Below, one piece after another: positions 34,827 through 42,693 of a stretch of DNA of 64,000 nucleotides. The notes below the pieces were generated by a model that searched no databases, was not told where the DNA came from, and saw only the letters and a list, made by a program, of their open reading frames with translations. This stretch comes from Synechococcus sp. LTW-R. GTDB lineage: Bacteria; Cyanobacteriota; Cyanobacteriia; PCC-6307; Cyanobiaceae. The DNA is taken from positions 1,302,001 through 1,366,000 of the forward strand of contig NZ_CP059060.1 in the NCBI RefSeq assembly GCF_014217875.1, read 5' to 3'. The position numbers were made by a program, and so were the translations under genes. Each line of letters opens with the position of its first letter. Within the stretch, counting starts at the first letter, position 1.

Positions 34827-35888
34827 TCACCACTGGGGCATGACTACTCTGCCTGTTGGTTTCGCATAAGTATTGAGGAGCTGCTCAGTCCGATGTCCTG
34901 CCACTGCAGCTAGATCAGCAGGACTATTACCCATTGCCAGGGCATGGCTCAGAAATGAATGCCGCTGGGCATACAACCGCCTAGGCACCAAGCCCACTCG
35001 CCTCTGACTGCGCTTCCAGACGAGCTCTAGACCGCTGTCATACAGATGCCCATGTGTTTTGGGAGTGACAAACACCAGTCCCCTGTGGGTGTCCAGACCA
35101 AGTACCGCCATCTGCTCCTTGTGCTCCTGGAGCAGAAGCACCAGGTCATCACGCAGGGGCACCACCCGACTCTTCCCCGTCTTGGTGCCTGCCCACTGCC
35201 TCTTGTGTGTGTAGACGCCGTCACGCCTCAAGGTCTTGGTGATCAGCAGCTCTCCGTCCTCCAGCCTCACGCAATCCCAGGTCAAACCAATCAGTTCTGC
35301 GTTCCTCAGCCCTGTACCCAGCCAGACGGCAAAGCAGGGATAGAACCATTCCTCATTGATCCTTAAGTCCTCAAGAACCTTCTGGATATCGCCTCTACTC
35401 AGGACCTCCGCCTGGACGCTGCGGTGAGGCACCTTGATCGCCGCGTCCGATAGAGCCTTGTTGTTGGGTTGAACGACACGGATGGTGCTCAGGATCGTGG
35501 CTTGCGTGGATGCAGCCAAGCCTTCCGCATCCATCCAGCGCAGAAATGCCTGAACTTCCGCGTTGTTGCGCAGTGCCCCGCCGTATCTGCGGACCACTCG
35601 ATACGTGTGCGTGGTTCTGCCCTGGCGCTTGCGCTCCATCAGCGCCTCCAGTGCTTTGAGCAGATCAGGGTCTTTGCCCTCAACCAAAGGCTTGTAGCGA
35701 CACAAGCTCCAATCCAATTGCCCCTGCTGGTAGTCCCTCCAGATCTCCGCAGAGATCGCCTGAGCTCGTGCCCTCGCAACAGGGTCATCGAACCTGCCTA
35801 AGCGGTTGATGAAATGGTCTTTGCCATCCAGGCGGACCCGAACCTGAAGGGCACCGTTGTTATTCCGCAGGGTTGGTGCTTTCCTCAA
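34827..35888 (-). CDS. int: Tyrosine recombinase (integrase), segment 3
   Basis: 353 aa, nearly the same protein as at 27641 throughout (same first 33 residues and the same catalytic boxes: GTGLRNAELIGLTWDCV, YAQRHSFLSHALA, AGHRTEQLLNTYAKP). Differences cluster in the core-binding domain at about 75-165. It starts 193 bp from PLD copy D, reads away from it and has the right-end repeat between. Two such enzymes with the same genetic position are the main sign that the segments are related elements. Confidence 0.93.
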   Translation of the reverse strand: MRKAPTLRNNNGALQVRVRLDGKDHFINRLGRFDDPVARARAQAISAEIWRDYQQGQLDWSLCRYKPLVEGKDPDLLKALEALMERKRQGRTTHTYRVVRRYGGALRNNAEVQAFLRWMDAEGLAASTQATILSTIRVVQPNNKALSDAAIKVPHRSVQAEVLSRGDIQKVLEDLRINEEWFYPCFAVWLGTGLRNAELIGLTWDCVRLEDGELLITKTLRRDGVYTHKRQWAGTKTGKSRVVPLRDDLVLLLQEHKEQMAVLGLDTHRGLVFVTPKTHGHLYDSGLELVWKRSQRRVGLVPRRLYAQRHSFLSHALAMGNSPADLAAVAGHRTEQLLNTYAKPTGRVVMPQW

Positions 35889-35947
35889 GATCCATCTCCC
35901 TGACTGGGATCCTGACTAAGGCTGACCATCTCCAGAAGCCAAGCTGA

Positions 35948-36080
35948 CTTAGCCGTTCGTAGCCGCCTTCCGTCTCAAACAAGCCTCAATCGCGGGACTG
36001 GCTTACCCAACGGCTCAGCTGCACTAGGGGCGTCTCAGAACCATGGCTGGGCTTGTCCTTCTCAAGTTCAGCCAGCTCAG
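35948..36080 (+). repeat. Right-end repeat, copy 2 (full)
   Basis: 133 bases from CTTAGCCGTTCGTAGCCGC to the first base of PLD copy D; about 90 percent identical by hand count (13 mismatches) to 39255-39387. Confidence 0.85.
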
Positions 36081-36314
36081 TTCGCTGTGATCGATCGCAA
36101 GACCGTGATCACGGGGTCCTTTAACTGGAGCCCGAGTGCCGCCCATCAAAACGACGAGGTACTGCTCGTGATCCACTCGCCGCAGGTCGCTGCCCACTTC
36201 AGCCGCGAGATGGATCGTCTGTGGCGCAGTGCCGATCTGGGCATCACTGAACGGCTGCGGCGCAAGCTGGAACGCAACCGCCAACGCTGCGGCAGTGGGA
36301 TTGAGCGGGATTAA
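36081..36314 (+). pseudogene. PLD 3'-end copy D
   Basis: 234 bases from FAVIDRKT to the stop, ending GSGIERD. It carries its own silent changes (GGGTCCTTT for GGCAGCTTC; IHSPQ for IRSPQ), so it is not a fresh copy of any other. No start or signal; presumed attachment duplicate. Confidence 0.9.
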
Positions 36315-36324
36315 ACGCGCGTTA

Positions 36325-36353
36325 AGAAGGACTGAGCGGCTGAAATACTGGCT
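36325..36353 (+). repeat. Left-end repeat, copy 3 (partial)
   Basis: AGAAGGACTGAGCGGCT is kept, the second half is changed (ends TACTGGCTT). Confidence 0.65.
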
Positions 36354-36851
36354 TGCAAAGAGATGCACAGGCGAATAGGCAGCTCCGCACTTTCCTGATA
36401 ATCAAAGAGCATGAACACACGTACGGACAAGCTGTCTGCCGACATCGCCAACGCAGTCACATCAGCAAGAACCTAGAATCATAAAATCAAAACTCTGGAT
36501 TGTCGCTCTTGTCTTTTACGCGATTGGTGGCGTTGATTCGCTGATGTCAGCAGTCAGGAGAAGATAGGGATGAGGGGCGCTGGCGCCATGCATACAGTAC
36601 TCCCATCACGAGGAATTCGTTGACAATTTCTTGATGAGCCCAGGAATTAGATACTTTCCTGAACAACTATTTAAGGCGTCGAGAATTAATAGCGATAGAC
36701 CTTGGCTGATTCCACATTGCACCTTCTTCAATCACTTCCAGTCATAGCATACGATGATCCAGATGTCCCGTCGCATTAATCGACAACCAGCAAAGAGACA
36801 AGCGTCTAACCTTGTTTTTTGCGAAGCTTTGACCCCAAAAATGCCGATAAG
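36354..36851. other. AT-rich stretch without a gene
   Basis: No frame of credible composition, hairpin terminator or repeat seen between the left end of segment 4 and the acyltransferase stop. Confidence 0.5.
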
Positions 36852-38942
36852 CTACTTCTTTTTAGCATTAATACTGGCGATCATTGAGAGCAGATCTCCT
36901 GAAATCAACAGGGAACCGTCTTTGCTCAGGTGATTATCATCGCTATACAGAAAGACGCCTCCTTTCGCTACGTAGCAATATTCAGAACTGCAGAACCTCT
37001 CAAAAGGGTCGAATACATAAATATTCTTAGTTTTTTCCGCTGCTAATTCTAATTTTGAAATTATGTGTTTTCGTTCCCTCTCGAGAAAACTCTTCTCGGT
37101 TTTCTGGCAGGCGGCTGATGGTGAAGGTCTAAACCACTGACGCGAACAAAGCTCAGGAGTGAACCCAGGATGCCGAGGGAGTGGCGCAACCAAAATCAAT
37201 GAAGCATCAATCGTTTCTAGTTTGCTTGCAAGCTCATTAGATGAAGTAATAAAGTCATCCAAGTTTTTATTCACAGCACTTCTTGAACCATTTGCATGCT
37301 TCTTAAATTGTTTTCGATGTACGCCACCATATCCAAAGTGCGAATTCAAATACGACGTCGCCACAAAAATTGAACCATGCTTTCTCTTGCTCATCTCATC
37401 AATGATTGTTTCAGCAACAGATGATTGAACCTCGAAACAACCCTTCCTAAAAGTTTCGCCTTGGGAAGGGAATGCACAACCATCTCTGCTGTGCGAGAAA
37501 ACATCAAATTCAGACGTAGATGCAATCACCTCGCTGATTGGAAATAATGAAAGAGTATGACTGTCTCCACTAAACGCTACTAGAGGTTTGTGGGTTGATG
37601 CAGATAAACAGTTATCCAAGAATTGTTCTGTCATTGCCATGGCACCTGAAATGGCATCATCATTCTTGACATCAGAACTGTGGCAGTACTTCGCAGAACG
37701 CCTGGTGAATTCTCCTTGAAAATCCATTGGCTTGTTGATAACATTGCTGAAATCTTCGCTTGCTTCACCACTATAAAGTTTTCCTGCGAGTGGCGCGCCA
37801 AGAGCAACTAGTCCACTAGAAAGAGTAACCAATACACCTCCACCAACTACCAAGGTCTTCCATCGCTTTCCAAACCAGTTCCCCATACGCAGTGGTGTTT
37901 CAATCCAGCGATAGGAAGCAACTGCTAGACCAAGCATTATGGCGATCTGGAAGGGCACTGACCACCAGTGGATACCAATAGTCCAACGACTGATTGATAG
38001 CACCCCCCAGTGCCATAGATACAGCGAGTAGGAGATCAAACCGATATAGACGACACTGGGATTGGTGAACACATTGAATGCTGCTGTCTTCTTCTTTAGG
38101 CAGGCAATCAGGATGGATGACAAAACAACAATTGCAATGGTGGATGCAGCTGCCATCGACATCGGCAGATACATCACACTAACAATCAGTGCCATCACCA
38201 GAAGAGGTGGCACCTTCTCCAGCAATTGTTCAACTGATGCTCGCTTCTGAAATCCAATAAAGATCAGACATCCTGCTGCCATCTCCCAAAATCGGGACGG
38301 CATCATGAAATATGCTGCTGGTTGATTTGTTGGGTAGAGACAGATAAATCCAACCAGCGAAGCAATTGTCAGTAATCCAACTACAAAGAAAAGATTTCTG
38401 GCACCGTTCTTTGTCTGTCGCCCAAATCCTGAAATCCAAATCAGGAATGGGAATAATATGTAGAATTGCTCTTCAACTCCCAAGGACCATGTGTGAGTGA
38501 AAACATTTAGCTCTGTTGATTGCGCAAAGTAGTCTGTCGATTGCTTGAGAAGGTAGAGATTTGAAAGCCCAAATAGTGATGCCAGACCAGTCAGCAAAGA
38601 CAATCTTGGCAATGGATTAAATAAGCAGATCGCAATACTTGCTATCAGCACAAAAACCGATAGCGCTGGGACTAGTCGCTTGATCCTTCGCTCATAGAAC
38701 CCGCTGATGAAGTCCTTGAAATCTTTGCTGGGTCGCCCAAACAACGATGAAGTAATGACATATCCAGATATGACAAAGAAAATATCAACACCCAGATACC
38801 CGCCTGGCAGGATGTCTTTATTAAAATGATTGATGATGACCGCGACTACGGCAAATGCTCTTAGCCCATCAATCTCTGGTCGATAGCGACTGATTTTTGA
38901 TGCGCTGTTCGCCTGGACGGTGCTTTGACTTACTAGCGCCAT
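36852..38942 (-). CDS. Acyltransferase-3 / SGNH hydrolase fusion (OafA-like O-acetyltransferase)
   Basis: 696 aa. Residues 20-380 are an acyltransferase-3 membrane domain with ten or so helices (SRYRPEIDGLRAFAVVAVII with the catalytic-type His in INHF, GGYLGVDIFFVISGY, TWSLGVEEQFYILFP). From about 430 follows a periplasmic SGNH domain (VAFSGDSHTLSLFPI; DDNHLSKDGSLLISGDLL). Such proteins acetylate lipopolysaccharide or other surface glycans. As the only gene of segment 4 it is a plausible surface-changing cargo. ATG 38954 is a possible earlier start. Confidence 0.9.
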   Translation of the reverse strand: MALVSQSTVQANSASKISRYRPEIDGLRAFAVVAVIINHFNKDILPGGYLGVDIFFVISGYVITSSLFGRPSKDFKDFISGFYERRIKRLVPALSVFVLIASIAICLFNPLPRLSLLTGLASLFGLSNLYLLKQSTDYFAQSTELNVFTHTWSLGVEEQFYILFPFLIWISGFGRQTKNGARNLFFVVGLLTIASLVGFICLYPTNQPAAYFMMPSRFWEMAAGCLIFIGFQKRASVEQLLEKVPPLLVMALIVSVMYLPMSMAAASTIAIVVLSSILIACLKKKTAAFNVFTNPSVVYIGLISYSLYLWHWGVLSISRWTIGIHWWSVPFQIAIMLGLAVASYRWIETPLRMGNWFGKRWKTLVVGGGVLVTLSSGLVALGAPLAGKLYSGEASEDFSNVINKPMDFQGEFTRRSAKYCHSSDVKNDDAISGAMAMTEQFLDNCLSASTHKPLVAFSGDSHTLSLFPISEVIASTSEFDVFSHSRDGCAFPSQGETFRKGCFEVQSSVAETIIDEMSKRKHGSIFVATSYLNSHFGYGGVHRKQFKKHANGSRSAVNKNLDDFITSSNELASKLETIDASLILVAPLPRHPGFTPELCSRQWFRPSPSAACQKTEKSFLERERKHIISKLELAAEKTKNIYVFDPFERFCSSEYCYVAKGGVFLYSDDNHLSKDGSLLISGDLLSMIASINAKKK

Positions 38943-39254
38943 TTCTGACACCAAATCCTACAAGGGTGGACCTACTTTACCATGAGAGCAAATAGATCTT
39001 GGCAAAGATATTCCGAGTCAATATCGCGAAAGTTTCTCTGGGCATCCCAGGCGCCCCTAAAGCGTCCTCTTTAGCTCGAGTTGCAGCAGTGTGAAATTAA
39101 TTCTTTGACCGCCTGAGGGCGCTGAAGAGAGCTTTCCATAGAACCTCCTTCTGGTCACAAACGAAACATCATCGAACCTCAGACCCCGCTGCTGTCTGAT
39201 GCTGCTTGCCTTGGTCTTTGCCTAATCAAATCCTCTTGCTGTTCCAAGAGCTCA
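38943..39254. other. No gene seen
   Basis: Upstream region of the acyltransferase up to the right-end repeat. An integrase would be expected here by analogy with segments 2 and 3; I find no remnant of its catalytic boxes in any frame. Confidence 0.5.
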
Positions 39255-39387
39255 CTTAGCCGTTCGCAGCCACATCCGGTCTCAAACCTGCCTCAATCAC
39301 GGGACTGGCTTCCTCAACGGCTCCGGTGCACTAGGGGCGTCTCAGAACCATGGCTGGGCTTGTCCTTCTCAAGGTCAGCCAGCTCAG
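39255..39387 (+). repeat. Right-end repeat, copy 3 (full)
   Basis: Starts CTTAGCCGTTCGCAGCCAC and runs to the start of PLD copy E; about 90 percent identical to 35948-36080. Confidence 0.85.
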
Positions 39388-39621
39388 TTCGCCGTGATCG
39401 ATCGCAAGACCGTGATCACCGGCAGCTTCAACTGGAGCCCGAGTGCTGCCCATCAAAACGACGAGGTGCTGCTGGTGATCCGCTCACCGCAGGTCGCTGC
39501 CCACTTCAGCCGCGAGATGGATCGTCTCTGGCGCAATGCCAATCTGGGCATCACCGAACGGCTGCGGCGCAAGCTGCAACGCAACCGCCAGCGCTGCGGC
39601 AGTGGGATTGCGCGGGATTAA
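39388..39621 (+). pseudogene. PLD 3'-end copy E
   Basis: 234 bases from FAVIDRKT to the stop with its own substitutions (WRNANLGI, KLQRNRQ, ending GSGIARD). No start; presumed attachment duplicate. Confidence 0.9.
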
Positions 39622-39631
39622 GCCGACGATC

Positions 39632-39661
39632 AGAAGAACTGAGCGGCTCAGGGAGTGGCTT
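39632..39661 (+). repeat. Left-end repeat, copy 4
   Basis: AGAAGAACTGAGCGG followed by CTCAGGGAGTGGCTT, 10 bp after the stop of PLD copy E. Confidence 0.8.
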
Positions 39662-39737
39662 GCAGTGCCACTCACATCCACCTCACGACGAGCGCCCCTC
39701 TGAACGGCTGACTTGTTCAGTTGATCGCCCTGAGGGA

Positions 39738-40031
39738 TCAGAGCCTAAAAACCCGTTGGAGATGAACAATCGGGTTGTCATGATCCTCTCCACGCACCTC
39801 CCAGTGCTCGGTGCTACCGCTTCTCAGCAGGGCACGAAAGTCATCAGCATCAATCAGGATCCCTGCATCTACCGCCAGAGCGACCATCTCTTCAGGAGTG
39901 CTAGCGGCATAGAAATCTCTGGCGAACTCAGGGTCACCATCCGCCTGAGTGCAGAAATGATCCAAGGCGTCAAGCAAGGGTTGCGAGGCAGAATCCACGC
40001 TGGACCGCAAGTGATGAAGGAACGCTATCAA
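39738..40031 (-). CDS. Nif11-domain-like protein
   Basis: 97 aa. The core DPEFARDFYAASTPEEMVAL followed by AVDAGILIDADDFRALL resembles the Nif11 domain found in leader peptides of cyanobacterial lanthipeptides and in stand-alone proteins. Here a C-terminal tail without a double-glycine site follows (EHWEVRGEDHDNPIVHLQRV), and there is no modification enzyme nearby, so a precursor-peptide role is unlikely. It is the sole gene of segment 5. Confidence 0.65.
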   Translation of the reverse strand: MIAFLHHLRSSVDSASQPLLDALDHFCTQADGDPEFARDFYAASTPEEMVALAVDAGILIDADDFRALLRSGSTEHWEVRGEDHDNPIVHLQRVFRL

Positions 40032-40096
40032 GGCACCTTCACCTCAGTGCCCCGACAAGGTTCAGCCTGGACAAGAGGTTGTTGACGCCGTTGTCG

Positions 40097-40302
40097 TTAC
40101 CGGCAGCTTCAACTGGAGCCCGAGTGCTGCCCATCAAAACGATGAGGTGCTGCTCGTGATCCGCTCGCCGCAGGTTGCTGCCCACTTCAGCCGCGAAATG
40201 GATCGTTTCTGGCGCAGTGCCGATCTGGGCATCACTGAACGGTTGCGGCGCAAGCTGGAACGCAACCGCCAGCGCTGCGGGAGTGGGATTGAGCGGGATT
40301 AA
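40097..40302 (+). pseudogene. PLD 3'-end copy F (distal boundary of the array)
   Basis: About 206 bases from [20 protein letters not shown] to the stop, ending GSGIERD. It starts about 30 bp later than copies D and E, and the DNA after it is ordinary chromosome: no left-end repeat, and the LysR-like pseudogene stop overlaps its stop. It is the best candidate for the original end of the PLD gene, displaced by the insertions. Confidence 0.85.
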
Positions 40303-41175
40303 GCCGGCAGGATCTCCAGCTCCAGGCAGGCCGGAGCCATCTCCACCAGCCGCTGGCGCAGGTGAGCCACCAGGGCAAGAAAACGCGGGTGCTCGGCAAA
40401 GCGACGCGGCACCACCAGACTGTCCCCCACGGTGAGCGGGATCTCAATCGGCAAGATCACTTTCTCGGTGGGATACCACCCAATCGAGAAGGCCGAGGCA
40501 TAGGCCACCGTGACCTCGTCATCGGTGCGTCCTTCCCAGGCGTCGTAGGAGTAACGGCGCACAGCTGACTCGGAATTCCACAGCCCTAATCCCTCGAGCG
40601 CCGCCTGGCATTTCGGGAAGGCGCCATCGGGCAGGGCCAACGCCGGGAATTGATGGACTCCTCCAGGGTGATCGCATCACCCAAGCGCGTCAAAGGGTGC
40701 CCCGGAGAAACCACCAGATGGGTCGGCAATCGATCCAAATGGACGACGGCAAAGTCGTCATCATCGTCATCCGGCACATCCGGGTATCCAGCAATCCAGA
40801 CATCAAGAACACCACGCCGCAACAGACTCAATGGAGTCGCGAGATTGAGGACGCCAAAAGCACCGCAGAGCCACCCTTGTGGTGGCTGCTTGAGCAATAA
40901 CGGACCGGAATAATATTGCGCGTCAATCCGTAGAGGAAGGTCCCGCTTCCAGCGGCAGTCTTGATGCACCTGCCGCTCCATATTCAGCAGGCTGAGATCA
41001 CCCTCGACGTCCCATTCACCGGATGCTTCTTGACGTCAAGCCCGAAGGCCGTCACCGCGCGCCGCGCTTTGCGGGAGACCGAGGCCTGATCCATGTTCAG
41101 CCGCTTGGCTACTCGATCCCCGGTGCGCAACCAGATCAAGTAGTCGAGGCAGTCCAGTTCATCGAGACCAATCAT
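40299..41175 (-). pseudogene. LysR-like regulator, decayed tandem copy
   Basis: Three frames together match the intact protein at 41183. An N-terminal part starts at ATG 41175 (LDYLIWLRTGDRVAKRLNMD), shifts frame near 41010 into GEWDVEGDLSLLNMERQVHQ and LRIDAQYYSGP, then shifts again near 40655 into FPALALPDGAFPKCQAALEG and the closing VGDSLVVPRRFAEHP. Two single-base indels would restore it. It lies 7 bp downstream of the intact paralogue. Confidence 0.82.
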
Positions 41176-41182
41176 GGACGTC

Positions 41183-42052
41183 TCAGCAGCACTCCAACGC
41201 TGACCGCGATTCGGACAGGAACTGCGCCCGCCCGCGCAACTGAGTGACGAGCTGCTGAAAGACCTCGCTTTCAGCAAAACGGCGCTTCACCACCAGGGAA
41301 TCCCCCAAGGTCAGTCCCGTGGAGAGGGGCAAAGGGACCTTGGCACCGCCAAAGCACGCCACGGTGTGGGGGCTGCCGTAGCTGATGGTGAGTTGATCCT
41401 CGGTGCGCCCCTCCCAACGCCTGGGCTCATGGCGTGTGGCACCCACCGGCGCGCGCTCAAGCCCCAGGCCCTTCAAATGCACTTGCATCTTGGGGAAGGC
41501 ACCCTCGGGGAGTGCGAGCACCGGGAACCCCCGCAAATCCTCGAGCTCAAGAGCCTCGGGATGCTCCAACAGGGGGTGGGCCCGGTCCACCAGGAAAAAC
41601 GCCGGATAGCGGCTGAGGTGGATCACGGCAAAGTCGGGGTCCTCCTCGGGAAGATCTGGATAGCAACCGATCCAGACATCCAGGATGGAGTGCCGGAGCA
41701 ACGCCAGGGGGTAGGTGATCCCCATGAAGTCGGAGCGCCCGCCAACCCAGGGCGCAGCCAACCCCTCGAGATAGGGGGCACCCACGCCATAGATGGCATC
41801 AATCCGCAGTGCTTCGCCCTTGGTCCAGCGGTAGAGCTGATGTACCTCCCGCTCGGCATTGAGCAAAGAGAGATCACCACCCAAGGTCCACTCGCCCTCG
41901 AGCTTGCGGGCATCGAGCTCGAGGAAATCAGCGACGGACTTGGCGTTGCGCGAAACCGTGGCCTGGTTGCAGGCCAAGCGGTTGGTTGCCTCCTGGCCAG
42001 AACGCAGCCAGATCAAGTAATCCAGGCAGGACAGGCGGAATGGATCAAACAT
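41183..42052 (-). CDS. LysR-like transcriptional regulator
   Basis: 289 aa. An N-terminal helix-turn-helix (LIWLRSGQEATNRLACNQAT, VSRNAKSVADFLELD) is followed by a periplasmic-binding-like effector domain (ILDVWIGCYPDLPEEDPDFA; VLALPEGAFPKMQVHLKGLG; VGDSLVVKRRFAESEVF-like end). Layout and size match LysR regulators, though the DNA-binding part is atypical. The effector is unknown. A decayed duplicate follows directly. Confidence 0.68.
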   Translation of the reverse strand: MFDPFRLSCLDYLIWLRSGQEATNRLACNQATVSRNAKSVADFLELDARKLEGEWTLGGDLSLLNAEREVHQLYRWTKGEALRIDAIYGVGAPYLEGLAAPWVGGRSDFMGITYPLALLRHSILDVWIGCYPDLPEEDPDFAVIHLSRYPAFFLVDRAHPLLEHPEALELEDLRGFPVLALPEGAFPKMQVHLKGLGLERAPVGATRHEPRRWEGRTEDQLTISYGSPHTVACFGGAKVPLPLSTGLTLGDSLVVKRRFAESEVFQQLVTQLRGRAQFLSESRSALECC

Positions 42053-42183
42053 GACTTGCCATCCCTGGCGCTAATCGATGGCGCCAGTCCGCTTAGATCG
42101 AAGGCGGTCAAGCTACGGATGGGCCCAGCACTTTTGGGATTCCCGCAACAAAGCGATGGAGCCCCAGTCAGCACCAGCCGCTG

Positions 42184-42357
42184 CTAACGCCGCGTCCAGC
42201 TCCAAAGCCCCCAGGCCACCAGAACCAAGACCATCCAAGGCAGCAGAGTCCGCAGCAACAACGCCACCAGCACCAAGGCAACGGCCGACACAGCAACCCG
42301 CTTGGTCAGGGCCTTGGCCTCGTCGGTCATAAAGCGCCAGCGCGGCAGAAGAGACAT
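42184..42357 (-). CDS. Small membrane protein
   Basis: 57 aa: a charged N-terminus (SLLPRWRFMTDEAKALTKRV) then one or two hydrophobic helices (SAVALVLVALLLRTLLPWMV, LVLVAWGLWSW) and a terminal TRR. GC content matches the core. No family recognised. Confidence 0.5.
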   Translation of the reverse strand: MSLLPRWRFMTDEAKALTKRVAVSAVALVLVALLLRTLLPWMVLVLVAWGLWSWTRR

Positions 42358-42693
42358 CGCTCCCACGGCTATGGAGTCCCACTTCTAGCGAGCCGCCATG
42401 AAGAAGGGCAACTTGTTGATGTCTGACGCTGTTCTAGGCGCCAGCGAAAGCGAAGCCGACCGACATGGATGGGTCGGCGAAGGTACTGGAAGATACACAA
42501 GCTAAAGCAGAGGGTCTAGAAAAAGCGAGCAAAGAAAACCCGTTAAAATAGGACCAAGAAATAATTACAAACTCGACAATCACACCACACAACATCAACT
42601 CCTGCACGACTTCAATTAGTGACGACCAGAACCTTAGGGAAAAGGACGAACTTTAATCATTAAGCTGGAGGGGAGGATTTACAGATCCAATAT
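42358..42693. other. No gene seen; start of AT-richer region
   Basis: Base composition drops here. One modest hairpin (GCCGACC / GGTCGGC, around 42455-42480) has no T run. Nothing else is evident. Confidence 0.45.

Larger units (their letters stand above)
29136..36080. mobile_element. Segment 3 of the array, with tyrosine recombinase
   Basis: About 6.9 kb between PLD copies C and D. It holds the left-end repeat (29146), mpg fragment, beta-barrel copy C, a complete Y1 transposase with small partners, a third integrase remnant, a hairpin-rich region, cyAbrB copy 2, a small unknown and an integrase at the right end with the right-end repeat (35948). Boundaries inferred from repeats. Confidence 0.72.
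36315..39387. mobile_element. Segment 4 of the array (acyltransferase cargo, no recombinase)
   Basis: About 3.1 kb between PLD copies D and E. It has a partial left-end repeat and a full right-end repeat but no integrase where segments 2 and 3 have theirs, so it could be moved only by a recombinase in trans. Confidence 0.65.
39622..40096. mobile_element. Segment 5 of the array, 475 bp with one Nif11-like gene
   Basis: Short block between PLD copies E and F. It carries the left-end repeat (39632) but no right-end repeat or recombinase, so is either a deletion derivative or the remains of a larger element. Confidence 0.55.

Noticed and set aside
39360-40085. 241-codon plus-strand frame across PLD copy E and the Nif11-like gene
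   Set aside because: It is in the wrong frame for the PLD fragment and antisense to the Nif11-like gene; an artefact of the duplicated sequence.
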